Shown one piece after another: positions 38,379 to 51,150 of a DNA stretch of 64,000 nucleotides (position 1 is its first letter; the number at the start of each line of letters is the position of its first letter). The notes under the pieces were generated by a model. That model saw only the letters and a list, made by a program, of their open reading frames with translations. It did not search any database and was not told where the DNA came from. This DNA is from Crotophaga sulcirostris (Eukaryota > Chordata > Aves > Cuculiformes > Crotophagidae). The stretch is from positions 888,433 through 952,432 of the forward strand of contig VYZB01000327.1 of assembly GCA_013397455.1 (NCBI GenBank), given 5' to 3'. The position numbers and the translations under genes were made by a program.

Positions 38379-40753
38379 ATTATTGCAAATTATTCTATCA
38401 TATTATTTTTCAGATGAGTCTTGGAGGTTTAAATTAGATCACTTATTTTTAAGCTATTAATGAGCACATAAATTAGAATAGTTAGCCTTGGGAAGGAGAT
38501 TAAGGTAACTAACAGGAAGCATAATTATAATATCAAAAAAACAGTTCAGCCCATCTAAGGTCTTTTTCTCTCTCTAGATATTACTTATTTTTCTTCATTA
38601 ACAAAAGATTCCAAGGACAACTGTGTTTTTTAATTTAATTTAAGTGTCTCAGTCAAGATCTTAACTTCAAGGTAGATGATTCACTGAAGTGTATTCACCA
38701 TCAAGAGATGATTATATGTGTGATTACATTAGAGATGTCAATACCAGTGAAAAAATTCTCAACAGGAAGAGTAAATACAAAGTATTTTCCCCCCTTTTCA
38801 AGAGGGCATTAGAAAAAAATTAAACTTCTAGAAGTAATTTACAGATTGTGATCATGCCCAACCCTGTGAAGGTTAGAATTTGGGGAACATACCTTGATGG
38901 CTGAATTTGGAAGAGAAGGACTTTTGAAGAGGTATGGGCCATTCATTCTTGTTGTACATGCTGTCTGCTTCTGGCATTTAATCTGCAAGATATTAGGGCA
39001 ATAGCCAACTGTATGTCTACAGATGTATGTGTTTTTTTAATATTGACTCATGAAGCAATACTTAAATGCCATTCTCCCATAGCTTACAATTCTACCAGTG
39101 GAATTTCAGGCTTTCCTGCAAGCAAAAAGGTGGCCTTTAAAGCATGACGTATCCCCTTTTTTCCAAATCTAAGTTCTAAAAAGTTTTTTTTTTTAAATCA
39201 AAACTAACTAATATAACTAATATTAGAAAATATCTTCTATAATCTGATAATTCCAATGCTGAAATGTTGAACTCTTTTTTTGGAAAAAAACAGGAATAAT
39301 ATCTTCTATATGACAAGCCATGGTAATTGCAGATATCAACCGATATATTGGGCAATAAAATAGGAGAGAACTAGCAATAAAACTATTAAGCAGTGTAACA
39401 ATCCTAATTCAAATGTGAATGAATATGCATGAATAGGTGAAAGTAAATTGTACATAGATTTCTGTGTGCATGTATTCTGCTTGTGTCGTTGCCTGTATGC
39501 ATAATAAAATACCATAATAATATTCAATTTTGCTTACTATAAACCTATTATTAAATTATCTACATTTCAGCTTTGCATCCATGAGTTGAGTCCATGTTAT
39601 GCTGCAAATACAACTATTATTCTCTAAATTAAAAGCTAACTGACCATGACCCTAATTCAGCAAAACATTGAGTTTTTTATTTATTGCACTTAAATTTGTA
39701 GAGATCATATACTTACTTACATGCTTTGCTGAACTGAGATTTGCTTATAAATCCTAGATGTCAACACTTCAATATCTGCTTATAGACATACTCAAAGCAG
39801 ATTTCATATGTGGAAGTAAACTTTGATAGTTCACTCTTAAGTGATAATAGATGAGGCCGAATCAGATTTTTCTTTTTTTTTTTCCCTTTTCTGGCTATGA
39901 TGCATTATCATGCTGTTATTATTGGAATAGTAATACTAAAAAGAAGTATTGAGTTATTCTGTTATAATTACTTAGATTCCGTATACTAAACAAGTGAAAA
40001 AAAACTATATTAAAAACAAATATGGAAACAAGATTGGAGGTTGCTTGGGCATATATACTGAATAGCCTGATTAATCTTATTCTGCCCATCTTAATGAATT
40101 TTATTTATTACATGCTCCAAGTGCCATAAGATACACAACTAAAAAGCAACAGAAAGAAATGGTGAAATAAATGTTTATCCTTCTAAAAATAAGCTTCACG
40201 ATGACCAACGCTTTAAGATTAAGTTTACAGAGAATAAGGCAATCTAAAATATATTAAAAAATCAAGTTTTTTTCTTTGAAGCCAAATTAAAATTCTAGGG
40301 CAAAAATTCAGGTCAACACATTCAGGTCTGACAGAGACCCTGAGGGGATCTACTGTCTTAACCAATCATTTATTTATTTTTATTCTATGATATGAGAATG
40401 TCTTCATGCATAATACTTTAAAAAATGAAGATGTACAAGAGAACTATCAGGAAGTCCAAAATGCAAAGTTTTTAGCTTTGACTTAATACCCCAAAGACTT
40501 TAATCTAATATCTAGTTCATTTATTTTCAATGCCAAGTGAAGGGAAAAATAGAATGAGTTTGAACAAAGATGCCTGAGGGACCAATTGAAAATGTCTACA
40601 GCAGGGAGATACCTAGGACATAGGCTTTCCTCCCAGTGTTAAGGTACCTACCATGATAAACTTTTTTCCATGTAACTATATTCACAGGTAGAAAGAAAAG
40701 GAGGAAGAATTAAACAAGTGGTTTTGACTATAGAATTAAAAGTTCACTCTGTA

Positions 40754-40791
40754 AAAGAAAAAGGGAAAAAAAAAAGAAAAAGAAAAAGAAA
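40754..40791 (+). repeat. Polypurine A/G tract
   Basis: AAAAG-type units and a ten-A run form an uninterrupted purine stretch. Simple-sequence DNA. Confidence 0.9.
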
Positions 40792-41465
40792 TTAAACATG
40801 ACAGCTAATGTAGCAATTGATCAAAACCTCAATGTTATGTAATTAAAAAAAAAAATCCACAAACCAGAATGAAAAGGAAAATTGGAAATATAGTGTAAAA
40901 GTAACAATACTTTCCACCTTTTGTGTTGGAGCTGGTGTATATTTACAAAAAGAGTCAAAACCAGAGGAAGACAGTTACTTTGTCTGCAACATAATAATTA
41001 TATTGGCACTATGCAAACTTTTGATATTGAATTGTTGTTACTTGGCATATTTATAGATTTCAAAGAAAAATGAGGAGAGATAAAGCAAACCATTCCTAAA
41101 TAGCATAGAAAAAATACTGCATTCCTGCTTAAAAAAATCCACACAAGAACATTTGCCAACTAATCACTGTAGTTTGCATACGTGTACAATTCCTAGAATA
41201 ATGAAATCATGCCCTTCAATCATAATTGCATGCTGATAGTCATCTGCAAATATTTTCTATCCCAACTTTTCTTCCAATTGAACCAATCTATTTTAAAGAA
41301 TTAGAATATCATCATTTTCATCAAATGTATCTGTTTGCAGAATATAAAACACATTTTCAGATAGAAATATGTTAAATACTGAAAAGATATTTCCTTGATT
41401 TCTAACCCTCTTTGATATAAGATAAGAAGCAAGTGTAATTTCTCAGGATATATCAAAGCCTAAGG

Positions 41466-41482
41466 AAAAAAAAAAAAAAAAA
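41466..41482 (+). repeat. Poly-A run, 17 nt
   Basis: Seventeen consecutive A residues. No upstream gene-like or SINE-like sequence is attached, so it is not read as a retrocopy tail. Confidence 0.9.
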
Positions 41483-43130
41483 GCCTGTGAGACTGTGCCA
41501 GGCTGCTATTGTAAAAAATCCAGTGGTTTGTAGGTCATGTTTCTGGAAGAAATATCAAAGTGAACTGTTTTCAGTTTGCTCGCTATGCCTTCAGATCAGA
41601 ATGAGTTGATTGTGAAAGGGTTATTTAGTTTGTACGAAAAAAACCCTGCGGTGTTTCTACAGAAGAACTTTTAATTAAATAAAAGTAAAATGACCATAGA
41701 GAGCAACAAAATATGTTTTATATTCTATAAAAGTACCTTAAGAAAAATAGATCACTGAAGTGAGAAGTAATGCAGCCTTTTTGTTAAAGAAATTTAAATA
41801 AGCAAGATATTTCAATTACTTAAATCACAGTTCTTATTTAAGAGTAAGAAAAAATATTTACATGCAAAATTATAATCTTAGCCTAATGTGGAGTTTGCTT
41901 CATAAGGGAAAGAAAAAACTGTCTTCTTTAAGGGATATAAACCTTCCAAAACAATTTCAAGATAAAAGTGTGAAAAGTAAAATAATTTTATTTGAATTTT
42001 CTAAAACCTGACCTTTTTAATTTACTTTCCCTTAAATCATTAATTTAAACTTAATTTAAACACAGTGTGTCTTTCAGGAGTGTAGCCGCTATTGTGTCAA
42101 AGAACTGCAACACAATAAAATTATGATACTAAGCTATGTTTTTTCTCAAAGCCTTACAAAGCATATAAATGTCTTCAAGTGAATTATTTTTCTTTTTCAA
42201 TATATACATATTATTATTTGATCCTATAGTAGTTTGCATTATAATTCTATTGTTTTGTTAGTAGAATAGACTTCTTAGTTCAAGCTAGTATGAATCTCTA
42301 TGTACTAAAACATTACCTGAAAATAATAACAGAAGTAGCATAACGGTCTCTAAAAAATGTAATAAAAAATAATTGCATAAAATATAGTACCAGGTTTCTT
42401 CTTTAGTCCTATAAATTATGGATATTCTAAATTATTCTTTCTTAAAAAAATCTTCTATCAAGTTTTATTTTACAAGATAACCTCAGCATCAAATATATTT
42501 CTTCTATTATATACCTTCATGAAATTTGCAAACTTTTCTAAAGTGAGGTTTTGAGGGGGATTTTTAATGATAAATTAGTTCAAGAGGTAGATTAGTATAT
42601 CAATATATAGATCACTTTTGCTGATATTTCCTGCCAATAGCAGGTCATAAATAGTAGATAAATGTTATGAAAATAAAACCATACCACTTTAATTCAAAGA
42701 TTATTTCAATTGCATTTCCAAGATAATTTTAACATTCTTGTACTATGGACAATTTTGCTTACTTGAGCTTTTTTGATGTGTTTTTGCCCGTGTGTATTTA
42801 TTTATAATGTTTTGAAGGGCAAAGATTTCTTAAATAATATTGTCAAAATCTTTATCATGTTATAGTAGCTTAATATGTCTTAGATGCTATTGTTGAGATT
42901 TAAACTAGTATTTATTTATTTATTGTGCTTTTCTTCCTTTTGCCAATATTTTCTTTGTAGACTTCACCCAATAAGAAATTTTGTCCTTCCCTTATCTCTT
43001 CTCCTTTCACTCTTCTTTCCCCTCCTCTCTTTTACCCGATTTTATCTGTTGACAAAGACAGTTCCTATTAACTCTTACATTTGGACAAATTATTTTATCA
43101 TTTTATGACTGTTTTTCAAATAGCTGCTCC

Positions 43131-43870
43131 AGAATGGCAGAGGCTTCTCATAAATCTTTTGCCCAGTCTATCTTCGATAATCCAGACATCTCAAGTAGCA
43201 CTGGTGGTTTGATTCAAATGCCCATATATAATCAACTTATTTTTCCATTAGAGTTTCCCTAGGACATCTGATACAGGATAAGCAGATAGGACATGATACC
43301 TATGAGAATACCTAAGGAAGGTTTTATCTTGAATGAAAACTTTTCCAGACAGAATACTCAAAAACATCTTAGACTATCGAGGATGAGTATGTGTGGTCAA
43401 ATCAATGAAGCCCACGGTAAAGGCAGGCAGTGAAGTAAAAAGCTTTCTTAAACTGTTTCATCACAGAAACTACCTATAAGTCATTTTCACAGCTTTCTAG
43501 CTTCTGTTGGCAGAAATTAATGATAGATTAAAAGCACTGTTGCTAGTTGAGGTGTGATGGAGTTTTAAGACTGCACAGCATTACTAGACAGAAAAGAGGA
43601 GTTGCAGGAATCTTACGTTCTAGGCAACACAAAGAGTTTTGATAGGATAGCCCACTCATCTAAAATGGCTGGGCAGATGAAGTTAATCTTTTTTTTGCCT
43701 CAGGCTGATTTTATTGCCACTAGACACCTATCTATGTCCCACTGAATTGACATCCAAAAACTGACAGTAGCAGGAAGTTAGATAAATAGCTCATAGACGT
43801 CACTACATACAGATGTCTAATTTTAGGTGTCTGTGTAGACCTGAATTCTACCCAATATCCTACCACTCTG
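43131..43870. other. Unassigned block of higher complexity
   Basis: The composition is more balanced than in the flanks, including a stretch near 43715-43860 with repeated AGGTGTCT/GACACCTA-like words on both strands (for example 43720-43730 and 43828-43835). This resembles an old interspersed repeat, but I cannot name a family. No coding signal. Confidence 0.3.
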
Positions 43871-45540
43871 TATTTATTCTGACAAGGAATATATATCAGC
43901 TCATATATCAAACTCCTTTCAAAACCTTTTGTGTGTACCCATCTTCACTATCCTACTGAAAAAAAAAAGCTGAAAGAAATGTCCTTCATTCTCTTGGCAG
44001 GGATTTTTGTTCGTTTGTATGCAATAAATTTTATTAATAGTAATAGTATTGTAATTAGTATTGTAATAGTAATGTCAACACTATGAAGCTAATTACATTT
44101 TTAATTGTAAAGCAATGGATTTATCATTTATATGATGGATGCCATAACAAGAGAGGGTTTTTACTATTGATTTTTCTATATAAAGAAAAACAGAACCAAA
44201 TTATAGATTCAGACACACAGGGACAAATAAAGATGCTAATTTTTCATTTGACAAGGATAATTTATTGAATGTTTCTGCAACAACAGACCTCTTTAGTAAC
44301 AGATAATACCTTATCTAATTTCTGGGAAAAGACAAATACTTCAGGTTACATAATAAAAGCATTTTAAAAGTCACAGCATTCCTTTCCCTGTATTAAAATG
44401 CAGCAGCTACTAATAATATTTTTTACTAAAAGGCAATGTATGCTTGTTAGAATGTGTTTCAGTGAATTGATTTGAACTATGTATAACTTCGAGCAAAGTT
44501 ATAGCCCTGTGGCTCTTTTGATGTCATAATATTAATCAAAAAGACAGTACCTTTCCCCATACTACATCAACAATTGCAATACAATAAGATGTATATTTTT
44601 TTTAAGACTACTTACTAGCTTTAAATGTACATATACTTTTAAATAGACAGGTATAAGAAGTAAAAGGCAAAATTTTCTTTGAAAATTTTCATGGTTTGTT
44701 GGTGTATTTACGCTGAAAATATTCTTTTGGAAAGATAACACACAAAATAGCACTATATCTTAAGTCCTTTAAGCTCCTTCAGAGCCCAATTAGGAGAGCA
44801 TGAACTGAATAGCCACATGAGAATGTTTTTGAAATTTATCTATTTTCTTGAGTACATATCTTTGTGGGACCTGATTATAAATACCAACAAGTCTTGAGAG
44901 GCTGAAACCTCATTTTACATTTAAGTGAACAGAATTCTAAGGGATATTTTTAGATGTTCATTTTGCTACTGTAAGGCTGTGAATGCAAAGAAGAACATAA
45001 ACTTGGGAAAAAATGTATTATTATAAACAGGTAAGTATAAAAAAGTGCAATAAATGTGGGATATTAAGTGATATATAAGAACAAAAATACTCTAAATGAG
45101 AAGAGACATGAGTTGACAGGGTAAAAGAAAGCTTAAGGATGGACACAGAATAAGGAAAAAGAGAAAAGTGAGTTCAATTGGAAATATTTAAATTCAGTTT
45201 GGGAATCAGCATGAGAGATCACATGAGAAACCCAAGGAATTTACTGGATGTTCCTTTAGAAGGTTATATAATTTAGTATATTTTAAATAAGTTACATCTA
45301 GGAATTTCTAAATGTTATGAAGCTAGTGTATCATGGCATTTTAAAAAGAGTCAAAGAAAATATCCATGACCTCAAAAAAGATAAGTTGCTAACAAGCCAC
45401 AACTGTAGACAATATTTCCTGCTCTGTTGTGCCCACTTCTTTCCTGTTAAAGTATGGCTACTCTGTAATTAACATGTAAATGAGCAATTAAGCAATTAAG
45501 TTGGATTTATTTAAATTTGTTCATTGTCTGTGTCACATAT
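43871..45540. other. AT-rich gene-free stretch
   Basis: No gene is recognised. A small degraded TAATAGTATTG-type tandem repeat lies at 44041-44074. The end, 45455-45540, holds clustered AATTAA and ATGTAAAT words and an 8-bp tandem pair (GCAATTAA). Confidence 0.65.
44041..44074 (+). repeat. Short tandem repeat, 11-12-bp unit, 3 copies
   Basis: TAATAGTATTG, TAATTAGTATTG and TAATAGTAATG follow one another with single-base differences. Confidence 0.8.
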
Positions 45541-45613
45541 TGCAACCGTAGTTGCAGTATTCAGTACTGAATCAATGCACACATCATCACTTTGACTTGA
45601 CAATAGTCAAGTC
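45541..45613. repeat. Cluster of three perfect inverted repeats
   Basis: TGCAAC-CGTA-GTTGCA at 45541-45556 and CAGTA-TTCAG-TACTG at 45555-45569 are followed by GACTTGAC-AATA-GTCAAGTC at 45594-45613. All have exact arms (6, 5 and 8 bp). Three within about 70 bp is unusual locally. Confidence 0.85.
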
Positions 45614-46079
45614 TTGACCCAAACTGTTTAGAACAACGCAACAGCAGGCTAAAACTAATTACGAACTCTGCAGTCATAGCAGCCTGAACACCCCTGACAC
45701 ACACTAGCCGACTAACACTAGACTTGTGCCCTACTGTCAAATCCAAAAGTTTCTTGGGCATCCAGTTCTTATTCTTTGCCTTCTCAGAAGTACCCTGAGA
45801 TCCAGCAATCACCTTTGCAGTTCTCAAATATCATTATAAAACAGAGCCTAAGAATCAATAAATGCTTATGGAGTGTGGATAGTCAGGGATTGAGATTGAG
45901 ACCCAGATGTGAACTGAGAAGCAAAGATATTTGGCTGTATAGATATACACTTTAATATACTGGTTCTAAACTCCTTCAGTCTGTACTGTACAGGAAAATA
46001 CTGATTACTATACTATCATACTAATAATAATCTGAAAGAGCTAGGGCAACAGCCTGAACATTGGAGAAATAAAAGGTTA
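45614..46079. other. Gene-free stretch after the inverted-repeat cluster
   Basis: No gene is recognised. The 88-codon minus-strand frame at 45561-45827 has no domain. The remainder is ordinary AT-rich DNA. Confidence 0.6.
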
Positions 46080-46525
46080 GCAGATGGGAAGAGAAAAACA
46101 GTCACCACTCTATGGGCCTCTGGAAAATACAGTCTTCACAAGCACGTGGTCCTGTAGTTCTTCTGCAGCACATCTTCAGGCAGATTCCATGGGGTGTTGG
46201 GTGGGCATGCACACCTGCCTTCTTGGCAGGCTTCTATTTATAGGGCAAGTTCATGTCCTATTAGCATAGGAGGAGTGGTCTTGCTGTGAAAGTTCTTGAA
46301 TTGGGGCACGCTCAGAAGCTCCTTTGGGAATGTTCTGGAACTGAGGCTGGAGGCTCCAGAGTCACTGACAGCTCAACAGACCCTTGCCAGAATAACCTCT
46401 GTGTGAACCCTTTGAGTTCACATGCGCAGTCCAGTGGGGGGGAGAGGAGCAGTACTTGCTGCTGCACCTCTTCTCCCTCCTCTGCAACAGGAGTCAGCCC
46501 ATCAGAAGCCACAGCACTCAAGACA
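46080..46525. other. GC-richer block, possibly an old LTR fragment
   Basis: The block contains a purine-rich GGGAAGAGAAAAA start, a TATTTATAGGG TATA-like string at about 46237-46247, CATGCGCAGTCC with a CpG, and Cys/Ser-rich chance frames on both strands. Composition and motif order resemble a retroviral LTR. I see no certain TG..CA ends, target-site duplication, or internal retroviral coding sequence in the window, and I cannot name a family. Confidence 0.3.
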
Positions 46526-46585
46526 ATGTTTAAGACAACAATACAAGTAGACAGATGATGTTTAAGACACTACAAGTAGAATCAA
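46526..46585 (+). repeat. Imperfect tandem duplication, period 32
   Basis: ATGTTTAAGAC..ACAAGTAGA begins at 46526 and again at 46558, the second copy with a small deletion. A further ACAAGTAGA echo follows near 46588. Confidence 0.75.
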
Positions 46586-46610
46586 CAAGTAGAGTCAATC
46601 TTTACATGTG

Positions 46611-48774
46611 CACAAAATTGCACTTGTAGCAGCTTAATTATTTTAAGTGTGGTAAGTACAATAATGCCTGTAAGAGGAAGTCTGCATTTTACCAGATCTA
46701 TTTATCATTTTCATCTTTAATATTTTAATGGATTGTTCCATTTGTTTAAAGATAAAAATGCTATACTGCTTCATCACACAATCCTACTTAGTGGTACCTG
46801 CATATCTAAACCTTGTATATGCACTTGAAGCTTTTACAGTAATGCAGTTAGAAGATCTGGTTTTCCTGAACAATTTTTATACTTTTATCTTTTTCCTTCC
46901 TTTTGGCAAGTCAGTAATATTTTTACATTAGGTAGAGTCCAAGGCTGCTCATTAGAATCCATTAGTTATGCAAAAGAGTCACTGAAAAAAACCTTAAATA
47001 TAATATCATTGTATATAATCCTCTGACAAGTTCTGAAACATGTACAGTCATCAGATCATACAGAACATTTGAGGGAAGTATTTTAGCATAGTTCTAATAG
47101 CAGAAGCTTTTAAAGTGGCTTTGTGTTAGGTTAAAGAATAAGAAGCTCATCTTCACACACAAAAGAAGGCACAAAGCAGCAATGGCAGGAGCAATAACTT
47201 AATTAATAACCTGTACCTTTTGCTCCCAGGCCCAGCAACAGAGACCCACCATCCAATCAAAGGCTTCTCTCTACAAACCCAGAAGAGACAGGGATACAAC
47301 AGCACACAGCAATTCAAATTGCAGACTTCCAAGGAACAAATTTACATGTGTGTTAACGCATTGGTACAGATGTAGAAGTATTAAATATGTTGAAATTTCT
47401 CTTTGACACTATCACTTTTGATGTTATTAACTGAAAATGTAAATAACCATTATGCAAGGTAGAAAAGTAATTTGATTATCAGAAGTACTCCTTAAAATCC
47501 TTTAAAAAAAGATAAGGAACATTAACATCTCACAGAAAAAAATCCTCTGCATTTCCACAGCTTCAAAATTATATTCCTTATAATGATATTTCAGATCTAC
47601 ATCTACTAAATGTTCCTGCCAGATAAAAAATATAATCTCTAAAAGTGTGTGTTTCATTTCTGACTGTCTTAAGTGTTTCCATCTAACTAATTCTGTTGTG
47701 GATTTAAACCAAATAGTTGTCTTTTAATTCATACACCTACATGTTCTGCTTAAATTTTTGAGCAGATTGATTTTGAGGGAACATATGTAGTAGTCATTTT
47801 TAAGGAAATATGTACAGTTTAACTATAAATAATGAATTATGTGAGGATAGCAAATACTGAGTTGACAGAGTGTGAAGTGTTTATAAATACTGATACATAA
47901 TTTGTGTCTAAAACATGCCAGAAAATGTCTGACAAACAATCTTAGGGTACAGTATACATTTCTTTGGAGCAATCATCTCTACCTTGTAACAAAATGGAAT
48001 CTATCCCTGCTTTCAGGTTTCTAGTGTGCCTGTGAACATTGATGCTTGGAATGTCATTCCTGGACCACAATTTTTTCCTTGCCTATAAGTGTAAACCAAA
48101 AGAAAAACATCTTATAATACACTGTTAGAAGCAAAAAAGGCAGATAGCAATATTCATAAGCAGATTTGTTGTTTGCTTTTGTATAAAGTAGACAGAAATA
48201 TTTGCTAAGGTATACCTTGACGAAATAATGTCCAGAAGTTAGAATCTTCTGCATTTTTTAAATGATTATAGTTTTCCACTTTTGAAATTAAGCTTAGAAG
48301 ACACTGAATCATCCTAGGGACAAGCTTTCATCCTCAGTGAAGGATATGCTTGAATGAAACCTATTAATGCCTCCCTCTGTGATCTTGTTTAAACCCTAGT
48401 CTTGCTGTCATTGTGCCTGGGGGAGGAGGAAAAAATAAATAACATCTGATCATCTGAAGGAAACCTGAAACATTCTCAGTACTCATTATGCATTTTCTTG
48501 TTTAGACTTTCATTATTTTTTTTCTGCCCTTCTGACACTGTCTCCTACAAAATCATTCTTACCACATAGTCAAAAATGTAAAAAAAAAATTCTGATATGT
48601 GATACATCAAGTTGGAATTAGATTGTAGGCTTCTGTCAAATAAATACAATCAAAAAGGAAATGGTAGACAAAAATTTGAGTAGTTCTTTCTACTAAAATT
48701 TATGTTCAGTTCAGGAAAAAAAGCTACATTCTTGTGACAGAAATTGCAGAATTTTAATATGCAATCTAGATTAA
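46611..48774. other. AT-rich gene-free stretch
   Basis: No gene is recognised. A patch at 47150-47330 has more balanced composition without an assignable family. The short frames here show no domain. Confidence 0.65.
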
Positions 48775-49072
48775 AGTCTAGGTTCACTTAAAAAAAAAAA
48801 CCATGAAAATTTTCACTGAAAATTTCATGAATTTTAATTGAAATAAAAGTAATGCAGAAGCACATAGATTTTTCATTAAGGAATCATTTCAGTGGTGTAC
48901 ACTTTTAAATTTAAACCACTTGAGTCTAGGTTCACTTAAAAATAAAAACCATGAAAATTTTCACTGAAAATTTCATGAATTTTAATTGAAATAAAAGTAA
49001 TGCAGAAGCACATAGATTTTTCATTAAGGAATCATTTCAGTGGTGTACACTTTTAAATTTAAACCACTTGAG
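48775..49072 (+). repeat. 148-bp tandem duplication, two copies with one mismatch
   Basis: Copy 1 is 48775-48922, copy 2 is 48923-49070, and the next two bases (AG) restart the unit. Base-by-base comparison shows one difference: an 11-A run in copy 1 reads AAAAATAAAAA in copy 2. Each copy contains a near-perfect hairpin, CATGAAAATTTT-CACTG-AAAATTTCATG (48802-48829 and 48950-48977). No coding sequence lies inside. Such identity means a recent event or an assembly duplication. Confidence 0.97.
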
Positions 49073-49375
49073 CTTAAATATCTGCTTACATATAAACATC
49101 ATTTTAAAGGTATTTATGTGACTATTAACTAAAGTGACTGTGGTAATCTAGCTGTTTTGTGAAACATCTGGGCAAATAAACATTTATTTTCTAGAGTCAT
49201 ACGAAATCCATCTGTCAGCTGTCCATACATGCATGAATATTTGCATGTATGTCTTAATTCTGTATTTATTAATTACATGACTGACTAGAATCTGAATGTA
49301 CTCAATGCCTAATTACAGTAAAATACCTGCCATCTCATTGATCCAGGACATGTTTAAGAGTTTTATGTAGGATGG
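49073..49375. other. AT-rich gene-free stretch
   Basis: Nothing is recognised. A local CATGCATG-type palindromic string occurs near 49228-49250. Confidence 0.6.
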
Positions 49376-49700
49376 GTCATGATGAGACAGAGCTGTCGAG
49401 ACTTAGTAGAGGGTGAGGTTCTCCTTCCCAGGTCGCTGCTATCAGGGCCCTGAGAGCACTACTCTGCCTCACTGTCCCTGACAAGCCTTAACTAAGACTT
49501 GCCTGCCCAGGGCCCAGGATCTCATTTTGTCTCAGCCACCCTCCTGATGAGGACACTCAGAAGCGTGCCTATGCCCAGCTCTGCCTCTGGAGCTGGCATC
49601 CACTTACTTGAATGACTGTTTTAACCAGCACTTCTTGCCAGAGAGAGCAGGAAAGAACCACTTTCAAGACAGACCTAAACAATTGACCAGCTTTTCAGTA
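49376..49700. other. GC-richer block with palindromes
   Basis: The composition shifts to G+C-rich. It contains the perfect 12-bp palindrome TCAGGGCCCTGA (49442-49453), a second GGGCCC near 49510, and CAGCTC/GAGCTG arms near 49577-49596. There is no extended open frame. It could be a repeat or an exon-poor regulatory patch. Confidence 0.4.
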
Positions 49701-51092
49701 AGACGGAACATTAGCAGACCTTTCTTTTCTCAGCATTTACAAACTTTGGTGGTATGTAAATACCCTGCTCTTTAGATGCCCATTTGTTATCAGTTGTATG
49801 ACAATGCTAAACTTCATGCTTGTGAATTGTCCAGATGGTAATGTATGTAAAAATTGGGTGTCTAAATGCTCTGTGCTGTAACCCATACTGTCATGAGGGC
49901 TGTGGGGTATATTATGTGTGTTTGAAAGTCTGACTAGTGGTAGCTATTGTCATGATTTGTCTAAACATGAGCCAAGGAATATGCCACCTGAGACTAGTTC
50001 CATGGAATGAGACAAGAAATGAGCCCAGAGGGATGTCCATTGCAGAGCCACCTGAACAAATTCAGGGGCCTGGTGTTGCCTTTCTGTTTCCTGGAGGGAG
50101 GGTTGCTGTAGGTTTGATCATAACCTTCAGCTTCAAGTGGTGGAAATGGGGTGGGAGGAAAGGTTCAATATATGAAAACCTTGGAGAAAAAAATGTATAT
50201 ATTGACATTTCTTATGTCCCTTGCTTTGGCAGGAGAGGAGGGTAGGGAAACAGAATGATCCCATATTTGGCTGGATACAAGCAATAAAGCCACTGCAAAT
50301 GAGGGAACATTATTGTCTTACTCAAACTTCATTAAAAAAAATGTTAATTAAGTTAAGGCTATCAAAGATCTTAATGATAATGGTACATTAAAAGGGACTA
50401 TGTACATTTCATTTCAAGATTTCAGTCATCAAGTATCTTCTAACTGATGAAGAAGAAAAAGAAAGGGAAAAAAGATAATTTTTTTTTTCTTATTGCATCA
50501 TCAGGAGACAATAGAACTTGAACTCCGTGACTAACTCCAAGAATATAATTGCTTTACCATAGTACTCAACTGTATGCTTAATTCACTATGTAATTTACAG
50601 GATGCATAATAGATTTCTTGAAATATCAGCTGTCATCTCACTAAACCCTGATATTCTGGATAGTAGAGGTGTAATACAAACACAGCAATTTGTATCGCTT
50701 TATTAATGGCATGATTATAACAATCAATCCAGATGTAAGGAAGAAAGGAGTTCACTTAAACATAAAGAGGCTAAACTTCATAACACAAATTATTTTCCCA
50801 TAGCTGTATGAAGTTAATTCCATTAATTGTTTCTATTAGTTCTTCAGATCTGAAATTGTTCCTGCCACTACTTACCATCTAAAGTTAATGTCTTCTCCTC
50901 ATAGTTTAAATACATGAGTTTTTACAAAAAATTAAGAATATCACCTGAATGTTGATTAGCTAAAGATGTTGACCCTAACTGTTGTAGCTAATACCGCACA
51001 ATTCACACAGCCTGTGTAAATTTATCAGATTTACCTAGGGAAGAGCCAAAGGTTCACTTGGAAAAAGTACATATCAAAAAACAAAACACTGT
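49701..51092. other. Gene-free stretch including a 102-codon open frame
   Basis: The plus-strand frame at 49937-50245 encodes 102 residues with Pro/Gly-rich and Trp-containing composition, but no domain, signal peptide or recognisable family. A start codon in poor context and the lack of a partner exon argue for chance or part of a non-coding RNA. The rest is AT-rich unique DNA. Confidence 0.5.
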
Positions 51093-51118
51093 TTCTCTCT
51101 CTCACACACGCACACACG
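51093..51118. repeat. (TC)n(AC)n compound microsatellite
   Basis: TCTCTCTCTC followed by ACACACGCACACACG, then a C/A-rich stretch to about 51150. Confidence 0.9.
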
Positions 51119-51150
51119 TACAAACAAAAACCCCACACCAAAACCTCAAA

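Larger units (their letters stand above)
37221..43130. other. AT-rich gene-free stretch
   Basis: No gene is recognised. It contains a perfect 17-bp tandem pair (38345-38378), a purine-rich tract (40754-40791) and a 17-nt A run (41466-41482). Open frames such as 42884-43108 are Leu/Phe-rich low-complexity translations. Confidence 0.7.

Noticed and set aside
41466..41482. Poly-A run as a retrogene or SINE tail
   Set aside because: No gene-like or SINE-like body lies upstream and no flanking target duplication is visible.
46286..46558. Overlapping open frames on both strands of the GC-rich block
   Set aside because: Open in both orientations because of composition; Ser/Thr/Cys-rich with no domain.
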